A stretch of DNA of 5,331 bases, from NCBI GenBank assembly GCA_027482725.1, contig JAIXVT010000159.1, forward strand, positions 1-5,331. The letters run 5' to 3'. The notes under the pieces were generated by a model. That model did not search any database. It saw only the letters and a list, made by a program, of their open reading frames with translations, and was not told the DNA's origin. The stretch comes from Pseudomonadota bacterium. GTDB lineage: Bacteria; Bdellovibrionota; UBA1018; CAIMNF01. A program made the position numbers and the translations under genes. Of the stretch, positions 1 to 5,196 are shown in pieces. Each line of letters starts with the position of its first letter. Position 1 is the first letter of the stretch.

Positions 1-137
1 CCAACTTCATACGTCCAGCCATCCCGAACCTCCTTTGTCCATACCTGACGTTCTTCTTTAACTTTGTCCCAATCAATCTTCGCCGCAAACTCGGTTTCAA
101 ATTGACGAACAAAATCATTCGCCCAAGACTTTACCAT
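1..137 (-). CDS. Hypothetical protein, N-terminal part (runs off left edge)
   Basis: An open frame begins at the ATG on 137-135 and stays open for 45 codons to the window edge, so the C-terminus is missing. The visible part starts MVKSWANDFVRQFE and is rich in charged and aromatic residues (several Trp, Lys and Glu). It looks like a soluble, largely helical protein, with no signal peptide or membrane segment. I recognise no family and assign no function. The start is supported by an AAAATTGA motif 37 nt upstream, by the AT-rich leader, and by the context AACGATG, which the primase-helicase start shares. It is the next gene downstream of the primase-helicase on the same strand, separated from it by the repeat-rich gap, and probably has its own promoter. 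Confidence 0.6.
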   Translation of the reverse strand, partial: MVKSWANDFVRQFETEFAAKIDWDKVKEERQVWTKEVRDGWTYEV

Positions 138-174
138 CGTTGTTTATGTATTTCAACGATATAATATTTCTAAA

Positions 175-182
175 TCAATTTT
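175..182 (-). promoter_or_regulatory. Mimivirus-type early promoter motif AAAATTGA
   Basis: On the minus strand the sequence reads AAAATTGA, an exact match to the early promoter octamer known from Mimivirus and Cafeteria roenbergensis virus. It lies in AT-rich DNA, 37 nt before the start codon of the left partial gene. Similar motifs stand 39 and 43 nt before two other genes here, which makes chance less likely. Assignment as a working promoter is inference. Confidence 0.6.
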
Positions 183-216
183 ATTCTATAAGCATCTTTT
201 TATGAAAGTTAAGCCA

Positions 217-264
217 ACAAAATCGTCACCCACTCGATAATATGGTCTCAGGTGACGATTTTGT
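217..264. repeat. Perfect 14-bp inverted repeat (hairpin) built from two array units
   Basis: ACAAAATCGTCACC at 217-230 is the exact reverse complement of GGTGACGATTTTGT at 251-264, with a 20-nt spacer that contains TATGGTCTCA. Each arm holds one copy of the 11-base unit found throughout this gap. It is the inverted repeat closest to the promoter of the left partial gene. It could mark the 3' end of the primase-helicase transcript, or be a binding site for a dimeric protein. Confidence 0.8.
219..250 (+). repeat. 32-bp direct repeat, copy 1
   Basis: This copy starts AAAATCGTCACCCA and ends ATGGTCTCA. It matches 442-473 at 29 of 32 positions without gaps. The first 14 bases and the last 8 are identical between the copies, and the three differences lie in the middle. 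A shorter third relative shares the first 15 bases of 220-234 at 400-414. The two full copies bound most of the repeat array. Confidence 0.8.
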
Positions 265-284
265 AAAAAAATTATGGTATAAAT

Positions 285-411
285 GGGTGACGAAGGTGAC
301 GATTTGGTGACGATTTTATGGCTTAATAAAACTTTTATATATATTTCTGGGCCTATAGGAAAGTTTATATAAGCCCTCCAAATCGTCACCTTTGTCACCA
401 AATCGTCACCC
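285..411. repeat. Inverted array of GGTGACGATTT units around an AT-rich core (possible origin)
   Basis: The left arm has three head-to-tail units: GGTGACGA at 286-293 (truncated), GGTGACGATTT at 295-305 and again at 306-316. The right arm has three in the opposite direction: AAATCGTCACC at 380-390, the degenerate TTTGTCACC at 391-399, and AAATCGTCACC at 400-410. The symmetry continues inward: GGCTTA at 320-325 and AAACTTT at 329-335 are mirrored at 370-375 and 360-366. That leaves a centre of about 24 nt containing TTATATATATTT. Unit spacing is 9-12 nt, near one helical turn. Arrays of this kind next to an AT-rich stretch resemble iteron origins, and the primase-helicase gene is adjacent. That function is inferred; regulatory or transposon-like repeats are alternatives. 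No convincing gene is present in 138-476. Confidence 0.7.
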
Positions 412-439
412 ACTACTTGATATTTTCATAACCTAGATA

Positions 440-466
440 ATAAAATCGTCACCCAGACGATATTAT
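440..466 (-). terminator. Hairpin just downstream of the primase-helicase stop
   Basis: ATAAAATCGTC at 440-450 pairs with GACGATATTAT at 456-466, giving ten pairs and one mismatch around the 5-nt loop ACCCA. It begins 10 nt after the stop codon of the primase-helicase on the minus strand. In Mimivirus, hairpins after the stop direct mRNA 3'-end formation. The position fits that role, but the stem is shorter than typical Mimivirus examples. Confidence 0.45.
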
Positions 467-473
467 GGTCTCA
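442..473 (+). repeat. 32-bp direct repeat, copy 2
   Basis: This copy is ungapped and 29/32 identical to 219-250. It includes the array unit AAATCGTCACC at 443-453 and the shared end ATGGTCTCA. It ends three bases before the primase-helicase stop codon, so it forms the start of that gene's 3' flank. Two of its three differences from copy 1 (GA instead of CT at 456-457) give it the strong local hairpin listed separately. Confidence 0.8.
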
Positions 474-476
474 TAC

Positions 477-3074
477 CTATTCTTTAAGGGAAATACCACG
501 GAAGCCCTTGAATTGCTTACCTCCTTCTTTACGAATACCCTCGCGGATCTTGGAATTCATTCCTAGAATTTGCACTTTCAACTTTTTTAGAGAACAACCC
601 CACTCAACCGCCAATTCACGCATTTCATCGTTCGTAACAAAATCAGAATCACTTCCAGTAAGATTGAATGCTGATATAACACGCTCGTCTAACTGAATAT
701 CCTGTTCTCCTTCAATAACTGACTTTTGAACTGTAACAGGTGTATCGGCATAATTATCAATCAATAAACGAACCAATGCATCGGCCCATTTATGGCTCTT
801 TACATTTGTGCGAAGATGCGGATCAGCAACCTTTAAATTATCCTTGCGGTATTCATAAAGTTCTTCATTTCCTTCAGCCTCCGCGAGCCTTTCATTTATG
901 AACTCCTGTGACTTAAACTGAATAGTAGATGTAATCTGAACGCACTTTTCCAATACATCATCCGCTGTATATGCTGGTAAGTCATTCACCATAAAGACGG
1001 TTGTGCTTTGGATATTAAAATTCATCGGATCCTTATAATTTTTACGACCTTCTATCTGATCTCCACCTGAATTGATAGATTTGATGATTTTGCTATTAAT
1101 CTTCATACCCTTATTCTTCATGTCTAGAGGAAACTCTTGGACGAGCATCAAACGAACCGTTTGGAAATCAACCAACCAACCGTTCTCTTTTGCTGCATCT
1201 CCACCGCTTCGTTCTCGCTGAACGAGGAAGTTTGTGCTTTCCGCTTGCCTGATATAAGAGCCAAACGCCGACATCAACCAATCATTCGTAACACCCTTGG
1301 AACAGTCTCGGTTTGTTATGATAGTGGCGAATAACTTATCCGTTATTTCACCAGCAACAGCACGGGCGAGGAATGATACCCAACGAGTAGCATTTTCTTC
1401 ACCCATACTCGCAACGAATACTCGGTCATAACATTCCTTCTTGAAAGCATCATCAACTGATCTTGGGAAATTGCGATGTATCTTTGTAAGCGAATAAACT
1501 GGGTTCGCCTTCAGTTCTTGGCTGTTCCATTCGTAGAACGTACGACGGCGGAAGTCATAAACACCATCGTTGAAACATATCTTACCGAGTGTGGTTGTAT
1601 GGAGTTTCTGGTAAAACTCTGGGTCTGGATTACAGATGATTTTATCCTCTGTAAGAGTAGCAACTGACCGAACATTTTTAAGAACATCGCAGTAGAACAT
1701 TTCGGTAGTTATAGTTTTTCCTTTGAATTCTACTATGTTACGTTTTATCATCTTGAGGGCGATAATTGCAGTGCGTAATGCGGATTGAAATGACTTGGTA
1801 TCGTTAGACCAGATATTTCCCTCTTTGTGGAATAACTGTCCTTGCGAATATACATAATCCTTCTTCAACCGTCTATAAGCCAACACACTAAAATCCTCGT
1901 CTGTCTCACCATACTCGGTATACTCGGTCACCGCAAGGTGTTGCGTAGGGGGGAAAACCTCCACCGCCAAAACCTGGCGACTGGCCTCACGCACCTCCTC
2001 CGTGATGACGGATGATTCTGGAAAACGCATGTCTTCGGGAAACTTCGTATCGTCATATTTATTCATTAGCCAATCATCCACCTTTGCCTCGTCATAGCAA
2101 TCGGCCGCCTTGCGACTGAATTCATGAATAATGTCACGCAACTCTGCGTCGGTTTTGGTTTCACGGTATTTGCGGATAAGCATACAGCAGTAAGAAGCCC
2201 AGGTTTGGAATGAGCCAGCCTTCTCGTCGGGGATGGACTTTATGAATGCGGATGCGTCGCCACCGCCGCTGCTGATGCCGATGCTTCTCTTCGGTGACAC
2301 GGATGGTGTGGCCTTGCGGGACATAAGTGTCATAATCGTTTCATTACTGGTATTCGCTGATACCATAGGAAAGTCCTTACATCTAACGGATATTTTAGAT
2401 TTGTCAATTTCAGCGATGTCAATAATTGAAATCTCATCGCCAGTCACGCGAAATCCATGTGTTATTTCGTACGCCTTATTACCAGGCTTACGCGATCCTA
2501 GGAGTTGCCAATTTGTTCCGCCGTTGGTAATTCCTTCATCTAAAACACCGTCCCATGAGTTAATAAGCGGAAGATGCTCTAATGTCTGGGGTAATAATTC
2601 TAACATCTCCGCACGGAGAGCCTTCTGGATGATTCGCGGGACACGGATCGAGAAGAAGATATGAATACCATCCTTCGTCTTGTCGTCTAGCATATTCACG
2701 GCTGACTTATGCGATACGAATATATCGTAGGTAGGGACGACACCTTCCACCATCGCGGCCAGATGCTCCGCATACAATTCAATAATATTCACAATATCGT
2801 CTTCGGTATGCTGACGAGATTCAGTATCAGCCGCGTAGTGGAAATCCAGATCCACGACCAGCGGGCCATCGGGGTATTGTTTCTCGGTGAGGAACTCCAA
2901 TTTACCAGAGTGAATATGCTTTGAGTAAAGTTGCCAGAATTCGGCGTAGTCTTCATCAGGTATATTATAAACACCACCATATACCCCGAGGGTTCTGTCA
3001 CCTATTCTCGTGTGGGTGTAAGCACCGCCGGCGACGGGTTTGTGAGCGAGGAGGAAATCGGCGAGGGATGACAT
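477..3074 (-). CDS. Primase-helicase: archaeo-eukaryotic primase fused to SF3 (D5-like) helicase
   Basis: A predicted replication protein of 865 residues that would prime DNA synthesis and unwind the viral genome. The N-terminal primase shows VVDLDF (acidic D75, D77), DGIHIFF (H138 of the sxH motif), and a third motif around D179 followed by NWQLLGSRKPG (188-198). Residues about 286-345 resemble a PriCT-type primase C-terminal domain. A D5_N-like segment includes KICFNDGVYDF (498-508). The SF3 ATPase follows: a Walker A-like loop TNRDCSKGV (587-595, K593), Walker B near VQEFP (E647), and motif C ending in VFMVNDLP (693-700, N697). The tail (about 813-865) may be a winged helix. The Walker A loop is divergent, lacking both usual glycines. 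The length and domain order fit NCLDV, virophage and polinton-like virus proteins. The start is the first ATG after an AT-rich leader with a promoter-like motif. The gene stands alone, with a hairpin on each side. Confidence 0.93.
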   Translation of the reverse strand: MSSLADFLLAHKPVAGGAYTHTRIGDRTLGVYGGVYNIPDEDYAEFWQLYSKHIHSGKLEFLTEKQYPDGPLVVDLDFHYAADTESRQHTEDDIVNIIELYAEHLAAMVEGVVPTYDIFVSHKSAVNMLDDKTKDGIHIFFSIRVPRIIQKALRAEMLELLPQTLEHLPLINSWDGVLDEGITNGGTNWQLLGSRKPGNKAYEITHGFRVTGDEISIIDIAEIDKSKISVRCKDFPMVSANTSNETIMTLMSRKATPSVSPKRSIGISSGGGDASAFIKSIPDEKAGSFQTWASYCCMLIRKYRETKTDAELRDIIHEFSRKAADCYDEAKVDDWLMNKYDDTKFPEDMRFPESSVITEEVREASRQVLAVEVFPPTQHLAVTEYTEYGETDEDFSVLAYRRLKKDYVYSQGQLFHKEGNIWSNDTKSFQSALRTAIIALKMIKRNIVEFKGKTITTEMFYCDVLKNVRSVATLTEDKIICNPDPEFYQKLHTTTLGKICFNDGVYDFRRRTFYEWNSQELKANPVYSLTKIHRNFPRSVDDAFKKECYDRVFVASMGEENATRWVSFLARAVAGEITDKLFATIITNRDCSKGVTNDWLMSAFGSYIRQAESTNFLVQRERSGGDAAKENGWLVDFQTVRLMLVQEFPLDMKNKGMKINSKIIKSINSGGDQIEGRKNYKDPMNFNIQSTTVFMVNDLPAYTADDVLEKCVQITSTIQFKSQEFINERLAEAEGNEELYEYRKDNLKVADPHLRTNVKSHKWADALVRLLIDNYADTPVTVQKSVIEGEQDIQLDERVISAFNLTGSDSDFVTNDEMRELAVEWGCSLKKLKVQILGMNSKIREGIRKEGGKQFKGFRGISLKE

Positions 3075-3088
3075 CGTTCTTGTTCTTG

Positions 3089-3098
3089 TATATATAGA
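3089..3098 (-). promoter_or_regulatory. TATA-like / TCTA motif upstream of the primase-helicase
   Basis: The minus strand reads TCTATATATA 14 nt before the primase-helicase ATG. A related TCTATATAC precedes the 63-residue gene at 3389-3397. A TCTA core in AT-rich DNA is the late-promoter signature of Cafeteria roenbergensis virus and its virophage mavirus. It could equally be a generic TATA-like element or a transcription start region. Low certainty. Confidence 0.3.
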
Positions 3099-3117
3099 AT
3101 AAAGATAATTATTTAAA

Positions 3118-3125
3118 TCAATTTA
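3118..3125 (-). promoter_or_regulatory. Early-promoter-like motif TAAATTGA for the primase-helicase
   Basis: The minus strand has TAAATTGA, seven of eight bases of the Mimivirus early motif AAAATTGA, 43 nt before the primase-helicase start. Early expression would suit a replication gene. The surrounding bases (GAATAAATTGATTTA) resemble those around the motif at 175-182 (GAATAAAATTGATTTA), which strengthens the match beyond the octamer. Confidence 0.55.
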
Positions 3126-3140
3126 TTCTATATTTTCCTA

Positions 3141-3173
3141 AATATTAGGATTTCAAAAAAAAGTCCTAATATT
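3141..3173 (-). terminator. Perfect 10-bp hairpin after the 63-residue gene
   Basis: AATATTAGGA at 3141-3150 pairs exactly with TCCTAATATT at 3164-3173, with a 13-nt A-rich loop (T-rich in the minus-strand transcript). On the minus strand the stem begins 7 nt after the stop of the 63-residue gene and ends before the primase-helicase promoter motif. That is the expected place for a transcript 3'-end signal between two separately transcribed genes. Confidence 0.6.
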
Positions 3174-3180
3174 CCATGGG

Positions 3181-3372
3181 TTAGTTGGCCGCCGCCGCCT
3201 CCGCCTCCAACTTTTCCGCTCGCTTCTTGTAGTAGTGGGCGAGGGCTCGGTCAATAACTTTCTGACGGTATTCGGGGTTGTTCGCATATTTGCGTTGCTT
3301 GTAAAAGTTGTCATATACCCGCCACTTTTCTTGCTTGGTAAGTTTGGGGAGTTCTTCGTTCGCTAATTCCAT
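3181..3372 (-). CDS. Small basic helical protein, unknown function
   Basis: A 63-residue protein, rich in Lys, Arg, Glu and Ala, with no signal peptide or membrane segment. Residues about 10-58 should be mostly helical. A central segment, NNPEYRQKVIDRALAHYYKK (31-50), has the look of short basic repeats seen in many viral hypothetical proteins, and the tail is Glu/Ala-rich ending in EAEAAAAN. A nucleic-acid-binding role is possible from the charge but is not shown. The gene is supported by an exact AAAATTGA motif 39 nt before the start, a perfect hairpin 7 nt after the stop, and a GC content clearly above the AT-rich flanks. It lies between the DUF5754-like gene and the primase-helicase and probably has its own transcript. 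Confidence 0.75.
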   Translation of the reverse strand: MELANEELPKLTKQEKWRVYDNFYKQRKYANNPEYRQKVIDRALAHYYKKRAEKLEAEAAAAN

Positions 3373-3411
3373 TCTTGTTTTTCCTAAAGTATATAGAGAA
3401 AAACATTTATA

Positions 3412-3419
3412 TCAATTTT
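3412..3419 (-). promoter_or_regulatory. Mimivirus-type early promoter motif AAAATTGA for the 63-residue gene
   Basis: An exact AAAATTGA on the minus strand, 39 nt before the ATG of the 63-residue gene, in an AT-rich gap of 63 nt. It is followed by TCTATATAC and ACTTTAGG before the start codon. The spacing agrees with the motifs at 175-182 and 3118-3125. Confidence 0.6.
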
Positions 3420-3435
3420 TTATGGAAATACTAAA

Positions 3436-3747
3436 TCACCACAACAACGCCCTCGCCAGATTATTCGCAGACCATTTATCGTCACGCCAATCGCCCCTAA
3501 TCCCCGCACTCCGTGCTAAATAACTTTTCCGCCTGGCCTCGTCGCCATGTTTCGTAAAGTCCGCCAGTTTCGAACCGATGTGGATAATCCGCCCACGCTG
3601 TCCATCAGCGGCTGCGACGCGTATCATATACTTCTTATCTTCTCTAGGCGAGACGCTAATCTCCGCCTTCGCGTTGCCTCGGTATTTCTCAAAACGACGC
3701 TTGACCTCGGCTGGATCGCTTATTTTCGTTAATTCGCTTAATTTCAT
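3436..3747 (-). CDS. DUF5754-like protein
   Basis: A 103-residue basic protein. It opens MKLSELTKISDPAEVKRR and has a central stretch with alternating hydrophobic residues (KKYMIRVAA, 38-46). A C-terminal block follows, with IIHIGSKLADFTKHGDEARR (54-73), then SYLARSAGIRGDW and finally NNLARALLW. The pattern of IH.G...DFT.H.D..R...Y..R, then W, then a C-terminal NLAR..LW is, from memory, that of DUF5754, found in giant viruses, virophages and some phages with no established function. The protein looks complete because it ends in the conserved LW. It lies 19 nt downstream of the DUF5872-like gene, suggesting cotranscription, and has no AAAATTGA motif of its own. The family name rests on pattern recall rather than a search. 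Confidence 0.85.
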   Translation of the reverse strand: MKLSELTKISDPAEVKRRFEKYRGNAKAEISVSPREDKKYMIRVAAADGQRGRIIHIGSKLADFTKHGDEARRKSYLARSAGIRGDWRDDKWSANNLARALLW

Positions 3748-3766
3748 TACCTATGATATAATGAGA

Positions 3767-4129
3767 TTAAAACGGTGGCAGATTCTTATTACCTCGTATC
3801 TTCTGCTTCAACTTTACTTGCTCCGCCAATCTCTCGGGTGGTATTTCGCCAACCGTCTTCGGAGTGTCTTTCGTGATGCGGACAGTCGGGCGATAAGTTG
3901 GGTAATCACCGCCTACCGAACCCCAGCGTTCCATATACCATCTCGCCAACGGACGATTTTTCTTCTCCTCCGACCCCTCATAAGCGTCATCATTCCCATA
4001 TTTCTCCTTATAAAGCAGTTTATATTTCTTCACTAAAGCACCGGAACGATAGGCGGACGGTTTCTTATACTGCGAATAAACAATCGCCATGGCTTTTTTA
4101 TATAACTGGATGTCTTTGATCTTCGCCAT
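3767..4129 (-). CDS. DUF5872-like protein
   Basis: A 120-residue soluble basic protein. It contains KKPSAYRSGALVKKYK (22-37), a K/E-rich middle, RPLARWYMERWGSVGGDYPT (59-78), and then YRPTVRITKDTPKTVGEI (79-96). The sequence KPSAYRSG, an aromatic segment with W, and YRPT.RI..TP.T..EI is the pattern I recall for DUF5872, a small family of unknown function in giant viruses, virophages and phages. The start ATG directly follows TTATATAA, and only 11 nt separate it from the methyltransferase stop, so it probably lies on the same transcript. The end, NKNLPPF, is 19 nt from the DUF5754-like gene. The function is unknown; accumulation in the virion or DNA binding would be guesses. Confidence 0.85.
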   Translation of the reverse strand: MAKIKDIQLYKKAMAIVYSQYKKPSAYRSGALVKKYKLLYKEKYGNDDAYEGSEEKKNRPLARWYMERWGSVGGDYPTYRPTVRITKDTPKTVGEIPPERLAEQVKLKQKIRGNKNLPPF

Positions 4130-4140
4130 TTATATAAGCA

Positions 4141-4860
4141 TTACAATTTATTTTTTTCAAAGAAGTTCGAGTCCATTTCCATCCCGATATAATCACGACC
4201 TAATTCCACGGCAGCCCGCCCGCTATTAAATGAGCCAGCGGTTGGATCTAGCACGGTTTCACCTTCGTTGCTATATCTCTCGATCAACCATTTCAACAAT
4301 ATAATCGGTTTTGCTGTAGGGTGTCGTTTATCTTGCTTTACACCGAAGTTCAACACAGACAGCGGACACCGCATTCCGTCCTCCTGTTTTAAATTATTCC
4401 TACCTACTCCTCCACCATAACATGAACCAGGTCTAGCATCACAATTTTTATATTCATAACCTTTTTTTCCCTCTACGACATGATCTACTCTTTTATAAAA
4501 TGTATTCTTCTTTGAAAACACATATATCATCTCGTGCGATGTCATCGGTCGCTTATTCGCAAGCAAAAAATTTGTCCCAGCATTTTTGTTCCACACCAGG
4601 TCATAGCGAAACCACGATGGGTTACTATTTATTAAATCCGCTCCGAATTTTGTATTACAGAACATTAACACGGGTGTATTGTCGTTACGACAAAGCCGTT
4701 TCACCTGCTCCCAAAATGCCACGAGGTCAATCTTAACGTCCCACGAACATCCTCCCACCAAACACCCATACGGTAAGTCGCACATAAATAAATCAACACT
4801 CTTATCGAGTAATGTTTTCATAAGTTCTAAACAGTCGCCATTTAAACATCGCACGGTCAT
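4141..4860 (-). CDS. Orphan beta-class DNA methyltransferase (N6-adenine or N4-cytosine type)
   Basis: A predicted 239-residue SAM-dependent enzyme that would methylate an amino group of A (or C) in DNA. It opens MTVRCLNGDCLELMK, the usual start for this family. Catalytic motif IV is DLPYG (28-32), a variant of DPPY. A central target-recognition region follows, including FRYDLVWNK (84-92) and HEMIYVFS (109-116). Then come motif X (HPTAKPIILLKWLI, 180-193), motif I (DPTAGSFNSG, 205-214) and IGMEMD (225-230). The order IV, recognition region, X, I marks the beta class. In motif I, Phe stands where the second Gly of the usual GSG would be. The C-terminus is short, ending 9 residues after motif II. 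No restriction endonuclease is in the window, so it may mark viral DNA or protect it from another nuclease. It is probably cotranscribed with the two small genes that follow. Confidence 0.9.
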   Translation of the reverse strand: MTVRCLNGDCLELMKTLLDKSVDLFMCDLPYGCLVGGCSWDVKIDLVAFWEQVKRLCRNDNTPVLMFCNTKFGADLINSNPSWFRYDLVWNKNAGTNFLLANKRPMTSHEMIYVFSKKNTFYKRVDHVVEGKKGYEYKNCDARPGSCYGGGVGRNNLKQEDGMRCPLSVLNFGVKQDKRHPTAKPIILLKWLIERYSNEGETVLDPTAGSFNSGRAAVELGRDYIGMEMDSNFFEKNKL

Positions 4861-4927
4861 TTTGCCTAAAGTGGAATAATTATTTTTATATATATCGTTT
4901 ATATATAAATATCAGCCTGATACGACG
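4861..4927 (-). promoter_or_regulatory. AT-rich leader of the methyltransferase gene
   Basis: A 67-nt gap between the 43-residue ORF and the methyltransferase. It has two direct copies of TTTATATATA (4885-4894 and 4898-4907), a likely TATA-like promoter region. It contains ACTTTAGG four bases before the ATG (minus strand, 4865-4872) and a 13-base near-palindrome TATCAGCCTGATA at 4910-4922, five bases after the 43-residue ORF stop. There is no AAAATTGA motif, so this gene may belong to a different expression class. Confidence 0.4.
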
Positions 4928-5059
4928 CTAAAAAAAACCAAGAGATGAACCGCCTGATGTAACACGTGGTGGGGCGGTGGTGACATTCGGCGGCACAGTA
5001 CCGTTCCCTAAAAGTGCGAACACTACGAAGCACGCCCAGGTAAAAAGATTATTCAGCAT
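4928..5059 (-). CDS. Small putative membrane or secreted protein, 43 residues
   Basis: A short frame from the ATG at 5059-5057 to TAG at 4930-4928. It begins MLNNLFTWACFVVFALLGNG, with an uninterrupted hydrophobic stretch at about residues 5-17 that fits one membrane helix or a signal peptide. A tail follows that is rich in Pro, Thr, Ser and Gly and ends SGGSSLGFF. A hydrophobic N-terminus with a Pro/Thr tail is common among small viral membrane or virion proteins, but I recognise no family. Support comes from the strand and spacing matching its neighbours, and from coding DNA much richer in GC than both flanks. It has no clear promoter octamer. A chance ORF remains possible. Confidence 0.5.
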   Translation of the reverse strand: MLNNLFTWACFVVFALLGNGTVPPNVTTAPPRVTSGGSSLGFF

Positions 5060-5146
5060 TTTATACAATACCCCGATATTATATTTTTTACCCACCACCC
5101 TCCATATTCATCCAATCCCACGATCGCCACCAAAGGCGGATTCTTT

Positions 5147-5182
5147 TTTTGATATGATAAAGCGACATTTATATTATCAAAA
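5147..5182 (-). terminator. Hairpin after the right-edge gene
   Basis: The 15-base arms at 5147-5161 (TTTTGATATGATAAA) and 5168-5182 (TTTATATTATCAAAA) pair at 13 of 15 positions around the 6-nt loop GCGACA. On the minus strand the stem starts 14 nt after the stop of the right partial gene. Its length and position resemble the hairpins that mark mRNA 3' ends in Mimivirus. The same stretch ends in a T-run (A-run in the transcript). Confidence 0.55.
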
Positions 5183-5196
5183 CATTTTAATATATC

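Noticed and set aside
186..413. 75-codon minus-strand frame in the repeat region
   Set aside because: It is created by the GGTGACGATTT repeats, which read as GDDLV/GDDFV-like peptides. It lacks coding composition and overlaps the hairpins and inverted array.
219..454. CRISPR array
   Set aside because: The units are only 11-12 bp, occur in both orientations, and lack regular unique spacers, so this is not a CRISPR.
2233..2664. 143-codon plus-strand frame
   Set aside because: It lies wholly antisense to the primase domain and linker of the primase-helicase and has no family resemblance or promoter; a shadow frame.
3578..4036. 152-codon plus-strand hydrophobic frame
   Set aside because: It is antisense to both the DUF5754-like and DUF5872-like genes, which have recognisable motifs. 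The hydrophobic appearance comes from reading Lys/Glu codons in reverse.
5088..5168. 26-residue minus-strand frame starting MSLYHIKK, between the right partial gene and the 43-residue ORF
   Set aside because: The spacing to both neighbours is neat (28 nt each side) and the middle is GC-rich, but its ATG lies inside the 5147-5182 hairpin and the peptide is very short and Trp-rich with no recognisable features. It is not supported well enough to annotate.
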